Assembly (NCBI RefSeq): GCF_000808015.1
Contig: NZ_JWHR01000068.1
Location: 1-64,000 of the forward strand
DNA: 64,000 nucleotides
Source of the DNA: Terrisporobacter othiniensis
GTDB taxonomy: Bacteria > Bacillota > Clostridia > Peptostreptococcales > Peptostreptococcaceae
Direction: 5' to 3'
The position numbers and the translations under genes were made by a program. The stretch's first letter is position 1. Every line of letters starts with the position of its first letter. The notes under the pieces are model-generated. The model ran no database searches. It worked only from the letters and a program-made list of their open reading frames with translations, and was not told where the DNA came from. Positions 1-8,278 of this stretch are shown here, piece by piece.

Positions 1-642
1 ATCTAGATCCTTTCTTATATCCACGATGATTAAACGCTTTTAAAATAATATCTCTTGACTTTAAATCGTTATCTTCCTTAGTATTTCTGTAGGTCTGTGT
101 ATTTAGAAATTTATGAAATCCTGAAGTGGAAACATTTGAAATTTTGCATAGTTGTTTGGTCATTTCTTTTAAATTAAACTTAGAAATCAAATTATATATC
201 AATTCAAAAACTTTAGATGGCTTTAATTTATTATCTCTCACCTGCCTTTCGTTCACTTCTAACTTTTTTACAAGTTCAAGCTCCGCTTTTAAATATTCAA
301 TTTCAGTATCTTTTTTTGCTAAAATTTCTTCTAATGTTAATTCACGATTAAGAGTTCTACACGAATTTAATGTTCTTGTATCATCTAAACCAAGAACACC
401 TTTATCACTATATGATTTTCGCCATCTACGACTAGAGGATTTAACACGTTCAATTCCAACTATATCAATATCAAATCCAGCATCTTCAAATATCTGTCTA
501 GGTGTTTTCCCTATTTCATATTCATCAATAAAATGTAATTTAAATTCATTAGTATATGTAATTCCTTTTTCAGTTATGTTCTTAACATATTTATTTATAG
601 ATAATTTCTTAATTTCTTCACTTGAAAATATTTTTTACTCAT
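1..642 (-). pseudogene. IS3-family transposase, 5' part, start codon out of frame
   Basis: Reading leftward, a frame of about 210 codons encodes an IS3-type transposase start: an N-terminal helix-turn-helix region (EFKLHFIDEYEIGKTPRQIFEDAG), an arginine-rich SSSRRWRKSY stretch, a leucine-zipper-like coiled coil (LTLEEILAKKDTEIEYLKAE), then a second helix-turn-helix and the HRGYKKGSR segment that leads into the rve integrase core beyond the window. The only sensible ATG, at 642, is one base out of frame: it is followed by AGT and a run of six A, whereas seven A would give MSKKIFSSEE in frame. It is either a frameshifted pseudogene or is expressed through slippage on the A run. The gene is incomplete at the left edge. 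Family call is confident; the state of the gene is not. Confidence 0.7.
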
Positions 643-683
643 AATAATTCAACTCATTTATAACTATTTTACATAAAAATAAA

Positions 684-729
684 TCCTATACAAGTAGACA
701 CGTTTTTTTCTCGTGTCCACTGTATAGGA
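684..729. repeat. Inverted repeat at the IS end
   Basis: TCCTATACA plus GTAGACACG (684-702, one bulged A at 693) pairs with CGTGTCCAC plus TGTATAGGA (712-729) around a T-rich loop. It sits just upstream of the transposase and could be the subterminal part of the IS end, or a hairpin that blocks outside transcription from entering the transposase gene. Confidence 0.6.
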
Positions 730-771
730 TCCACTTTATTTTGAGACGGAGTTTTTTATTATATATTTAAC

Positions 772-1593
772 TTAAAAATCATTATTTGAAATTTGTCTTG
801 GCCAAGAAAGTAAAGTTTTTCTAGATATCTTTAATTGTTTTTTATCTGGAAAATTCAAATCACAAAAATAGTTATGGTAATTTGCAGTCCAAACATACTT
901 ATCCCATACTCTTATATTTGTCTTATGTATTTCTAACATTTCTTCTATTTTTTCTTTATGTCTAAGCAGTAACTCCAATTGAATTCTCTCAAATTCATAT
1001 TCATTATTGCACTCAGTATAATATTTAAAAATAGTATTTAAATAATTTAAGAACCATTGACCATCATTATCTATAAGTATTTTATTATGTTGTGGAGCTA
1101 TATCATAATAATTTATATATTTTTGTAGTCTTGTTACTGTTTTATCATCTAATATTATTCTTGGATAGCAGGCTAATTTACTTTCAGTATTATGTGCATC
1201 CAAAAGAGCTGGACCAAAAACAATATCTTCATTTATGTAAAAATCACCTACACTTACTCCACCTCTAACAAAAAGACCTTCCAATGATAAGTTGAACTGA
1301 TACTCTGATACATTATCTAATATTTCATCTAATTCCTCTTCACCATCATCTTTAATTGGGTATCCAACAATCATATTGTCAGTATAGATTTTTATTTTAC
1401 CTTGACTGTATTTATTAGGAATGATACATTGTTTATTTTTATTTATAAGATAATTAATCTCCCTAAGTAATTGACTTCCACTACCATTATTACAAGAATC
1501 AACTATCATCTGCGAAAATCCTAATATATCTATAGCACAAACAATAGAATTAACTAGTTGAGGATTTTCTTGATTATATTTTTGCATATTCAT
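772..1593 (-). CDS. Class III nucleotide-cyclase-like protein, function unknown
   Basis: This 273-residue protein is not a named family to me, but its N-terminal half follows the class III cyclase homology domain in order. AIDILGFSQ carries D22 in the place of the first metal-binding Asp (DIVGFT in cyclases). YTDNMIVG carries D72 in place of the second (GD). FVRGGVSVG (residues 108-116) matches RIGIHTG, and FGPALLDAHNTES (126-138) matches WGDTVNLASRMES. The Asn and Arg that stabilise the transition state in true cyclases are Leu131 and Asn135 here, so activity may differ or be absent. The C-terminal half (about 150-273) is charged and aromatic-rich with no motif I know. There is no signal peptide or membrane segment. 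RBS AGAGGTG precedes the ATG. It is transcribed alone, with an IS element on one side and the trpS leader on the other. Cyclase fold is inference; function is open. Confidence 0.55.
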   Translation of the reverse strand: MNMQKYNQENPQLVNSIVCAIDILGFSQMIVDSCNNGSGSQLLREINYLINKNKQCIIPNKYSQGKIKIYTDNMIVGYPIKDDGEEELDEILDNVSEYQFNLSLEGLFVRGGVSVGDFYINEDIVFGPALLDAHNTESKLACYPRIILDDKTVTRLQKYINYYDIAPQHNKILIDNDGQWFLNYLNTIFKYYTECNNEYEFERIQLELLLRHKEKIEEMLEIHKTNIRVWDKYVWTANYHNYFCDLNFPDKKQLKISRKTLLSWPRQISNNDF

Positions 1594-1734
1594 TTTAACA
1601 CCTCTTTATCCACACTACTTACTATTATTTTAACATTCTTATTACAGTTCTATTAATTATTATATTATAAATAATTTATTGAAAATAGTATAACAATAAA
1701 TTAACTGATTAATAATATATAGTAAGTAAATTTA

Positions 1735-1763
1735 TTGACATTTAAACTAAAAGATAATAATAT
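1735..1763 (+). promoter_or_regulatory. Sigma-A promoter for the trpS leader
   Basis: TTGACA (1735-1740) and TAATAT (1758-1763) are separated by 17 bases. The predicted start lies about 20 bases before the first T-box stem. Confidence 0.6.
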
Positions 1764-1787
1764 TAAAATAGAAAATCATATAATAAA

Positions 1788-2050
1788 TCCGATGATAAGG
1801 AAGAGTAGTTAAATTAAGATTCAATATAGAGAGTTGAGGATGGTGGAATCTCAACAAGAAAGATTTAATGAATGGACCTTTTAGGAGTAAATCGAAATCT
1901 ATTTAGAGAGTAGACTTTATCGTGAGTTGCACGTTACAGCAATTGAGGTATGATAGTATCAATAATTAAGAGGTGTATTTTATAGTACACAATTTAGGTG
2001 GCAACGCGGATATAACACTCCGTCCTATTGTATTAGGACGGAGTTTTTTT
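1788..2050 (+). promoter_or_regulatory. Tryptophan T-box leader with terminator
   Basis: A full T-box riboswitch. The stem I region starts with the GATGATAAGGAAGAGTAG-type AG-bulge segment. The specifier loop GAATGGACC contains TGG (1873-1875), the Trp codon. The T-box sequence AGGTGGCAACGCGG is at 1996-2009; its TGGC can pair with a GCCA acceptor end, which fits the G73 discriminator of bacterial tRNA-Trp. A 10-bp terminator, CTCCGTCCTA (2018-2027) with TAGGACGGAG (2034-2043), is followed by T7. Uncharged tRNA-Trp should favour the antiterminator and switch on trpS. Confidence 0.95.
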
Positions 2051-2114
2051 AATTGTAAGGAAATTATATGTTATCTGTTCTGTGGATAACGTATAATTTC
2101 TAACTTTGTTATTT

Positions 2115-2170
2115 GAGCAACGGGCGAAGCCGTTGGCGATATGAGCGAAGCGAATTTTTTATTATAAAAA
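2115..2170. repeat. GCGAAGC-rich dispersed repeat, copy 1
   Basis: Begins GAGCAACGG and ends with a 26-base segment (2145-2170, GCGAAGCGAA then T6 and ATTATAAAAA) that recurs exactly at 60347-60372. Contains GCGAAGC at 2124-2130 and 2145-2151. CAACGG and CCGTTG around the first GCGAAG form a 6-bp hairpin. It lies between the T-box terminator and trpS, so it is transcribed in the trpS leader. Confidence 0.7.
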
Positions 2171-2214
2171 ATTATAGATTTACTGAACATTAAATATCAC
2201 AAGGAGATGAAGAA

Positions 2215-3237
2215 ATGAGTAAAAAAAGAATATTAACAGGAGATAGACCTACTGGAAAACTTCATTTAGGTCATTATACAGGTTCTTTAAGAAACAGAGT
2301 AGCATTACAAAACACAGGTGAGTATGATATGTATATCATGATAGCTGATCAACAAGCATTAACAGATAATGCAAAGGATCCACAAAAAATAATAAATTCT
2401 GTAATGGAAGTTACTATGGATTACTTAGCAGTTGGATTAGATCCAGAGAAAGTTAATATATTTATACAATCACAAATACCAGAATTAGCAGAGCTTACAG
2501 CTTATTACTTAAATTTAGTTTCAGTAGCAAGACTTAATAGAAACCCTACTGTAAAAGAAGAAATAAAACAAAAATCATTTGGTGGAGAAGGTGTTCCAGC
2601 AGGATTCTTTGTTTATCCAGTGAGTCAAGCAGCAGATATAACTGCTTTTAAAGCTGATTTAGTACCAGTTGGAAATGATCAAAAGCCAATGTTAGAGCAA
2701 GCTAGAGAAGTTGTAAGAAGTTTCAATAACATATATGGAGAAGTTTTAGTTGAGCCAGAAGGAATGTATCCAGAAGGAATAGAAGGAAGAATGCCAGGAA
2801 TTGATGGTAAGGCTAAAATGAGTAAATCTTTAGGAAATGCTATATATTTAAGTGATGATGAAGAAACAGTTAAAAAGAAAGTTATGAGCATGTATACAGA
2901 CCCTAACCACATAAGAGTAGAAGATCCAGGAAATGTGGAAAATAATACAGTATTCACTTACTTAGATGCTTTCTACAAAGATAAAGAACATTTAGAAGAA
3001 TTAAAAGAACATTATAGAAGGGGTGGACTAGGAGACGTTAAGCTTAAGAGATTATTAATAAAAGTACTTGAAGAAGAGTTAGCTCCAATAAGAGCAAGAA
3101 GAAGAGAATTAGAAGAAAACAAAGAATATTTATATGAAGTATTAAAAAAAGGTAGTGCAAATGCTAAAGCAGTAGCAGCTCAAACTTTAAAAGAAGTAAG
3201 AGAAGCTATGGGAATTGAATATTTCAAAGGTTTATAA
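2215..3237 (+). CDS. trpS: Tryptophan--tRNA ligase
   Basis: Charges tRNA-Trp with tryptophan in the cytoplasm using ATP. The 340-residue length is normal for bacterial TrpRS. The class I signatures are both visible: HLGH at residues 17-20 inside [17 protein letters not shown], and KMSKS at 201-205. The [13 protein letters not shown] start resembles the TrpRS type common in streptococci and clostridia rather than the Bacillus TGxxTIGNY type. RBS AAGGAG lies 8 bases before the ATG. It is a single gene with its own terminator, controlled by the tryptophan T-box upstream. Confidence 0.97.
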   Translation: MSKKRILTGDRPTGKLHLGHYTGSLRNRVALQNTGEYDMYIMIADQQALTDNAKDPQKIINSVMEVTMDYLAVGLDPEKVNIFIQSQIPELAELTAYYLNLVSVARLNRNPTVKEEIKQKSFGGEGVPAGFFVYPVSQAADITAFKADLVPVGNDQKPMLEQAREVVRSFNNIYGEVLVEPEGMYPEGIEGRMPGIDGKAKMSKSLGNAIYLSDDEETVKKKVMSMYTDPNHIRVEDPGNVENNTVFTYLDAFYKDKEHLEELKEHYRRGGLGDVKLKRLLIKVLEEELAPIRARRRELEENKEYLYEVLKKGSANAKAVAAQTLKEVREAMGIEYFKGL

Positions 3238-3247
3238 AATAGATATA

Positions 3248-3275
3248 AAGGTGTTGTTTATTAACGACACCTTTT
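3248..3275 (+). terminator. Terminator of trpS
   Basis: AAGGTGTTGTT (3248-3258) pairs with AACGACACCTT around a TATT loop, with a T-rich tail. One G-T wobble. Confidence 0.8.
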
Positions 3276-3328
3276 GCTGTATAATTTTAATTATAAAAAA
3301 TACAAAATACTAAAGAAGAGGGAGTCTC

Positions 3329-3715
3329 ATGAAAATATTCAATCAATTAGGAATAATACTTGGAATATGGGCAGTAGGAGAGTTAATTAGTTCTTTATTA
3401 AGTAACATTATAACTATGCCAGGAACAATTATAGGGATGATAATACTGTTCCTATTACTTCAATTTAAAATAATGAAAGAAGAAACTATAAAAGATGTGT
3501 CAGACTTCTTATTAGGAAACATGGCTATATTTTTCGTACCTGCAGGTGTGTCTCTTATAAATTCACTGGGATTAATAACAGATAATATGCTGGTTTTATT
3601 ATTAAGTGGAACTGCTGCAACAATTATAGTAATGCTTGTTACAGGAATGATCGTAGAATTTATGATTAATAGAAAGAATATATCATCAGATATTAATGAT
3701 GAAAGATCAGCGTAA
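3329..3715 (+). CDS. lrgA: CidA/LrgA-family holin-like membrane protein
   Basis: A 128-residue protein with about four hydrophobic segments: residues 5-25, 30-47 (TMPGTIIGMIILFLLLQF), 65-85 and 90-115. The MPG.IIGM motif and overall pattern are those of CidA/LrgA proteins, which modulate murein hydrolase export and autolysis and in several bacteria take part in pyruvate uptake. It is followed after 15 bases by the LrgB partner, the usual two-gene arrangement. RBS GAGGGAG precedes the ATG. No lytSR-type regulator is nearby. The choice between lrg and cid names is not decided by sequence. Confidence 0.85.
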   Translation: MKIFNQLGIILGIWAVGELISSLLSNIITMPGTIIGMIILFLLLQFKIMKEETIKDVSDFLLGNMAIFFVPAGVSLINSLGLITDNMLVLLLSGTAATIIVMLVTGMIVEFMINRKNISSDINDERSA

Positions 3716-3730
3716 AGGAAGGTAGACTAA

Positions 3731-4423
3731 ATGGAAAAAATATTAAATACTCAATTATTTGGACTAATAACAATTTTGGTTTTTTATAACATAAGTCTAT
3801 ACATTCAGAAAAAAACACAGAAACCAATATTTAATAACTTGTTGATAAGCATAATATTAATCATACTATTTTTAAAAATAACTAATATACCATATGAAAA
3901 ATTTAAAACAGGTGCAGATATAATAAACTTTATGTTAGGACCTGTAACAGTAGTATTAGCAGTTCCTCTTTATAGACAATTTGACTTGTTAAAAAAGCAT
4001 TTTAAGGAAATTTTAGTAGGTATTTTAGGAGGAGTAGTAACTTCATTTATAATAGTTGTTCTAGTAGGAAAATTAACATCTACAAGTAATGAAATAATTT
4101 ACTCTATGATTCCAAAATCTATAACAACTCCTATGGGAATATCTCTTGTAAATCAATTAGGAGGAGTAGAGTCAATAACTGTTGTATGTATAATAATAAC
4201 AGGTATATTTGGAAATATATTTGCAGAACAACTTTTAAAAATAGGTAGAGTTAAGCATCCAGTAGCTAAGGGAATTGCAATTGGAACTTCTGCTCATGCT
4301 TTAGGGACGAGTAAAGCCTTAGAAATAGGTGAAGTGGAAGGCGCTATGTCTTCTTTATCAATAGGAATATCAGGAGTAATGACAGTTATTATAGTACCAA
4401 TACTAATTAATTTTATCGGATAG
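3731..4423 (+). CDS. lrgB: CidB/LrgB-family membrane protein
   Basis: 230 residues with six to eight hydrophobic segments and the family landmarks FMLGPVTVVLAVPLYRQ (about 76-92), SMIPKSITTPMGI (about 134-146) and GTSAHALGTSKALEIGE (about 194-210). Normal length for LrgB. It works with the upstream LrgA-like protein in the cytoplasmic membrane; the pair is implicated in control of cell lysis and in pyruvate or small-acid transport. The RBS GGAAGG overlaps the end of lrgA, so the two are one transcript. Confidence 0.88.
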   Translation: MEKILNTQLFGLITILVFYNISLYIQKKTQKPIFNNLLISIILIILFLKITNIPYEKFKTGADIINFMLGPVTVVLAVPLYRQFDLLKKHFKEILVGILGGVVTSFIIVVLVGKLTSTSNEIIYSMIPKSITTPMGISLVNQLGGVESITVVCIIITGIFGNIFAEQLLKIGRVKHPVAKGIAIGTSAHALGTSKALEIGEVEGAMSSLSIGISGVMTVIIVPILINFIG

Positions 4424-4436
4424 CTACTATGAATAG

Positions 4437-4478
4437 AAAAGGCGAACAAACTAATCATAAATAGTTTGTTCGCCTTTT
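4437..4478. terminator. Bidirectional terminator between lrgB and dapH
   Basis: AAAAGGCGAACAAACT (4437-4452) pairs fully with AGTTTGTTCGCCTTTT (4463-4478). A-run on the left and T-run on the right let it end lrgAB on the + strand and the dap operon on the - strand. Confidence 0.88.
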
Positions 4479-4503
4479 TAAATTGTAAGGATTTTTAATT
4501 TAA

Positions 4504-5217
4504 TTAATCTAAATCTCTTAAACCTTCCATTAATTTAGTTTTATCAGCAGTTTTTCCATCCTTATTCTTAATTATTCTAGCAGGAGAACCGGCAACTACA
4601 ACACCTGGAGGAACGTCTTTTGTAACAACAGAACCTGCAGCAACAACAGAACCTTTTCCAACTCTTACACCTTCAAGGATAACTGAATTTGCACCGATTA
4701 AAACGTCGTCTTCTATTATAACAGGAGTAGCAGAAGGTGGCTCAAGAACACCAGCAACTACAGAACAAGCACCAAGGTGTACATTTTTACCAAGTATTCC
4801 TCTAGCGCCTATTACAGCGTTCATATCTACCATAGATCCTTCTCCAACAACAGCACCTATATTAATAACGGCACCCATCATAATAACAGCGTTCTTCTCT
4901 ATTGTAACCATATCTCTTATTAATGCACCTGGCTCAATTCTAGCCTCAGCGTGTAAGAAGTTATAAAGAGGGATAGCTGAATTTCTTCTGTCATATTCAA
5001 CATGAATATTATCCACAGAAGACTTAAAGTTTTCAACATCATTCATTATAGTTTTATAATCCCCAATTAAAACATAAGAACCTTCATTGCCAAATACTTT
5101 GTATTTATCATTTTTTTCTATTTTTATATCACCTGAAATATAAACTTTTACAGGTGTTTGTTTTTCTGCATCTTTTATATATTTAGCTATTTCATAAGCA
5201 TCGTTTAAGTTAACCAT
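4504..5217 (-). CDS. dapH: 2,3,4,5-tetrahydropyridine-2,6-dicarboxylate N-acetyltransferase
   Basis: Transfers acetyl from acetyl-CoA to tetrahydrodipicolinate in the acetylase branch of lysine and diaminopimelate synthesis. The N-terminal DapH domain is followed from about residue 85 by left-handed beta-helix hexapeptide repeats ([40 protein letters not shown]). I take the ATG at 5217 (237 aa) because GGGGAGG lies 6 bases upstream; the longer frame from a TTG at 5232 would place its start inside that RBS. Last gene of asd-dapA-dapB-dapH. The acetylase branch agrees with use by most Firmicutes. Confidence 0.93.
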   Translation of the reverse strand: MVNLNDAYEIAKYIKDAEKQTPVKVYISGDIKIEKNDKYKVFGNEGSYVLIGDYKTIMNDVENFKSSVDNIHVEYDRRNSAIPLYNFLHAEARIEPGALIRDMVTIEKNAVIMMGAVINIGAVVGEGSMVDMNAVIGARGILGKNVHLGACSVVAGVLEPPSATPVIIEDDVLIGANSVILEGVRVGKGSVVAAGSVVTKDVPPGVVVAGSPARIIKNKDGKTADKTKLMEGLRDLD

Positions 5218-5244
5218 TGTCATCCTCCCCAAATTGTCTAGTTT

Positions 5245-5988
5245 TTAGTCTAGCATATTATTCATATTGTAATATCCAGCTTCTTGATTTACTAAGAATT
5301 TTGCAGCAGCAATAGCACCCTTAGCAAAAATATCCTTAGATTGAGCTGTATGTTTTATTTCTACTACTTCATCATGCCCTGCAAAGATAGTAGTGTGTTC
5401 ACCTACAATTGTTCCACCTCTTATGGCATGAATGCCGACTTCAGTAGGCTTTCTCTTTTCAGAGCGACCATATCTTCCATAGATGCATTCACTGCCTGGC
5501 AGAACATCTTTAATTCCATTAGCGATCATAATAGCTGTACCACTTGGTGAATCCAGTTTCTTATTATGATGTTTTTCTATTATTTCTATATCAAATTCAT
5601 TAAGAGCTTTAGCAGCCTCTTTAACTAATTTAACTAATACATTTACACCAAGTGACATATTAGAAGAGTGGAATATAGGAGCAATAGTAGAAGCTTCTTT
5701 TATTCTTCCTAATTCATCTTCATTAAATCCTGTAGTAGCTATTACTAAAGGAGTTTTTGTTTTAGTAGCATAACTTAAAGTATCATTTATAGTAGAGTGA
5801 TGAGAGAAATCTATAATTACATCAGCAGTTTCAGACACATCGCTCATTTTAAAATAAGTTTTGAATGGAACTTCTAACTCATCTCTAGATACACCACAAA
5901 CAAGTTGAAGCTCGCTGTCTTCATTAACACATTTAGTTAAAACTTTACCCATACTACCGCTATATCCATTTATAATTACTCTTAACAT
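5245..5988 (-). CDS. dapB: 4-hydroxy-tetrahydrodipicolinate reductase
   Basis: NAD(P)H-dependent reductase that makes tetrahydrodipicolinate. The 247-residue protein begins MLRVIINGYSGSMG, the Rossmann GxxGxxG, and contains EIIEKHHNKKLDSPSGTA, the conserved substrate-binding and catalytic stretch of DapB. The frame is open further upstream, but the ATG at 5988 is 4 bases after AGGAGG, so this is the start; it overlaps the end of dapA by 7 bases, which suggests translational coupling. Confidence 0.95.
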   Translation of the reverse strand: MLRVIINGYSGSMGKVLTKCVNEDSELQLVCGVSRDELEVPFKTYFKMSDVSETADVIIDFSHHSTINDTLSYATKTKTPLVIATTGFNEDELGRIKEASTIAPIFHSSNMSLGVNVLVKLVKEAAKALNEFDIEIIEKHHNKKLDSPSGTAIMIANGIKDVLPGSECIYGRYGRSEKRKPTEVGIHAIRGGTIVGEHTTIFAGHDEVVEIKHTAQSKDIFAKGAIAAAKFLVNQEAGYYNMNNMLD

Positions 5989-6881
5989 GTTGCCTCCTGT
6001 ATTTTTAGTCCCCAATTAACTAATTCTCTTTTTAAAACTTCTAAATTTTGTTCTTCCATTTCAGCGAGAGGAAGTCTTAAGTCTCCCACATTGAATCCCA
6101 TTAAATTTACAGCAGTTTTTACTGGTACTGGATTAACTTCTATAAATAAAGCATCTATTAAAGGTTTCATGCCTAATTGTAATTTTCTAGAACCTTCTAT
6201 ATCGCCTTCAAAGAATTTTGCTACCAAATCATGAGTTTCTCTTGGACAAATATTAGCAAGCACTGATATAACTCCAGATCCACCTACTGAAAGTAGAGGA
6301 AGTATGGAATCGTCATTGCCAGAATATACAGCAAAGCCTTCTGGAACTAATCTACAAACTTCAGCTACTTGAGCTAAATCTCCACAAGCCTCTTTAAGAG
6401 CTACTATGTTATCCACATTGTTAGCTAAATCAGCAACAAGAGCAGGTGGTATATTAACTTTTGTACGAGAAGGAACATTGTATAAAATTATAGGAAGTTT
6501 AACACTATTTGCAATAGATACAAAATGTTTTCTAAGTCCTGATTTATTAGCTTTATTGTAATAAGGAGTTATAATTAAAAGAGCATCTGCGCCTAATTTT
6601 TCAGCTTCCTGGCTCATATAGATAGAGTGAGCGGTGTCATTTCCACCAGTTCCAGCTATTACAGGAATTCTTTTATTAACAGCATCAACGATAGCTTTTA
6701 TAGCTGATAAGTGTTCCTCGTCATTCATAGTACTAGCCTCCCCAGTAGTACCACAAGCAACTATTGCATCGGTGCCATTTGCAATTTGAAACTCTACTAA
6801 TTCTTTTATTTTCTCAAAATTAATATTCCCACTTTCATCAAATGGTGTAACTAAAGCAACTGCAGAACCTTTAAATATCAT
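5982..6881 (-). CDS. dapA: 4-hydroxy-tetrahydrodipicolinate synthase
   Basis: Condenses pyruvate with aspartate semialdehyde, the first committed step to diaminopimelate. 299 residues, a (beta/alpha)8 class I aldolase. CGTTGE supplies Thr45 and Thr46, YNVPSRT supplies Tyr134 and the carboxylate-binding Arg, and VALKEACGD supplies Schiff-base Lys163. RBS GGGGAG is 7 bases before the ATG. Second gene of the riboswitch-controlled operon. In sporulating anaerobes it also feeds dipicolinic acid for spores, which is inference here. Confidence 0.96.
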   Translation of the reverse strand: MIFKGSAVALVTPFDESGNINFEKIKELVEFQIANGTDAIVACGTTGEASTMNDEEHLSAIKAIVDAVNKRIPVIAGTGGNDTAHSIYMSQEAEKLGADALLIITPYYNKANKSGLRKHFVSIANSVKLPIILYNVPSRTKVNIPPALVADLANNVDNIVALKEACGDLAQVAEVCRLVPEGFAVYSGNDDSILPLLSVGGSGVISVLANICPRETHDLVAKFFEGDIEGSRKLQLGMKPLIDALFIEVNPVPVKTAVNLMGFNVGDLRLPLAEMEEQNLEVLKRELVNWGLKIQEATC

Positions 6882-6943
6882 AAAAAATCTCCCCTTTTTC
6901 TTAAATTTAACCTCTATTAATTAATATTTATCAAAACTTGTTT

Positions 6944-7942
6944 TTATACTAAATCATACTTTAATAATAATTCAGCTATTTGAACTGCATTAGTAGCAGC
7001 ACCTTTTCTTATGTTGTCAGCAACAACCCACATATTAACACCATTATCCACACTGAAGTCTCTTCTGATTCTTCCAACATAAACTTCATCATGACCTTCA
7101 GCATCAACTGCTAGAGGATATTCATTGTTAGCTGGATTATCCACAACAGTTATACCTTCAGCATTTTTTAGAATAGTAAATATATCTTCCAACTCAAATG
7201 GTTTATTAAATTCTAAGTTTATAGATTCGCTGTGAGCACCTCTTACAGGGACCCTTACAGTAGTAGCAGTAACTTTGATATTGTAGTCTTCTAAGATTTT
7301 CATAGTTTCATTTACCATTTTCATTTCTTCTTTTGTATATCCATTTTCTTCGAAAACATCTATATGAGGAAGACAGTTAAAAGCTATTGGATGAGGATAG
7401 AATGTATTTGGTTTTCCTTGTATTCCGTCTTCCAAATCTTGAACGCCTCTAACCCCAGAGCCTGATACAGCTTGATAAGTTGAGTAAACAACTCTTTTTA
7501 AACCATATTTATCGTGTAATGGTTTAAGAGGTACCATAGCTTGAATAGTAGAGCAGTTTGGATTTGCAATTATTCCTTTGTGATTTTTTACTGTTTCTGG
7601 ATTAACTTCTGGAACAACTAAAGGAACATTAGGATTCATTCTCCATTGACTTGAGTTATCTACTACGATTACACCTTTAGAAGCTGCTATTGGTGCATAT
7701 TTTTCGCTTATAGACCCTCCAGCAGAGAATAAAGCTATTTGAATATCCTTATCAAAAGAATTTTCATTAAGCTCCTCAACAACAATATCTTTGCCTGCAA
7801 ATTTTACAATAGAACCTGCAGATTTTGCAGAAGAGAACATATAGATATTATCTATTGGAAAATTTCTTTCTTCTAAAACTTTTATGAAAGTTCTGCCCAC
7901 CATACCAGTAGCACCAACTAAAGCAACATTAACTTTTTTCAT
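6944..7942 (-). CDS. asd: Aspartate-semialdehyde dehydrogenase
   Basis: NADPH-dependent reduction of aspartyl phosphate to aspartate semialdehyde. The 332-residue protein starts MKKVNVALVGATGMVG (Rossmann motif) and has the catalytic Cys130 in NPNCSTIQ and a GSGVRGVQDLEDG substrate loop. I use the ATG at 7942, 6 bases after GGGGTG; a GTG at 7951 is in frame but lies in the RBS. First gene of the operon behind the lysine riboswitch, with dapA starting 62 bases beyond its stop. Confidence 0.95.
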   Translation of the reverse strand: MKKVNVALVGATGMVGRTFIKVLEERNFPIDNIYMFSSAKSAGSIVKFAGKDIVVEELNENSFDKDIQIALFSAGGSISEKYAPIAASKGVIVVDNSSQWRMNPNVPLVVPEVNPETVKNHKGIIANPNCSTIQAMVPLKPLHDKYGLKRVVYSTYQAVSGSGVRGVQDLEDGIQGKPNTFYPHPIAFNCLPHIDVFEENGYTKEEMKMVNETMKILEDYNIKVTATTVRVPVRGAHSESINLEFNKPFELEDIFTILKNAEGITVVDNPANNEYPLAVDAEGHDEVYVGRIRRDFSVDNGVNMWVVADNIRKGAATNAVQIAELLLKYDLV

Positions 7943-8033
7943 TTCAATCACCCCGTAATAATATATTTTATATTTAACATTAATAACATAGAGAAAAATT
8001 TAAGGGAGAGCTTATATTTATATATATATAAAA

Positions 8034-8256
8034 AAACGTACAAAGGTATACTTTGTACGTTTAATAACGCCATATCAAAGTAAACCTTGTAGCTCACCAC
8101 TTAAAAATAAGTGACAGTGCTATACATATTATGTATAACCCCAAAAATAATCTTTGCAAAGATTACCTTTTCGGCAATAATTCCTTTCTTTGAATATCAT
8201 CATCTGCCGACTACTTTCAAATACTTTTAATTACCGCACCTCTACCCTAGGTTAAG
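8034..8256 (-). promoter_or_regulatory. Lysine riboswitch (L box) with terminator
   Basis: On the - strand the leader shows L-box landmarks in order: GGTAGAGGTGCGGT, AGTATTTGAAAGTAGTCGG, AAGGAATTATTGCCGAAAAGG, TTTTTGGGGTTATA, a CACTGTCAC loop and GTGGTGAGCTA, then a 12-bp terminator (AAACGTACAAAG with CTTTGTACGTTT, + coordinates 8034-8062) and T7. High lysine should favour the terminator and shut off asd-dapA-dapB-dapH. Confidence 0.92.
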
Positions 8257-8278
8257 ATATTTTATTAAATTATTAATA

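Larger units (their letters stand above)
1..735 (-). mobile_element. IS3-family insertion sequence, one end only
   Basis: The reverse strand encodes the N-terminal part of an IS3-type transposase that runs off the left edge, preceded by an inverted-repeat hairpin typical of an IS terminus. The outer boundary is uncertain; it lies near the end of the hairpin or within the few bases after it. The other end and any target duplication are outside the window. Confidence 0.65.

Noticed and set aside
126-644. Open frame of 172 codons on the + strand
   Set aside because: It lies opposite the IS3 transposase, which has recognisable protein motifs on the - strand; the + strand translation has no family features and no RBS.
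772-1593. Complete Pycsar defence system
   Set aside because: Only a cyclase-like protein is visible; no effector gene lies next to it within the window, and the catalytic Asn/Arg are not conserved.
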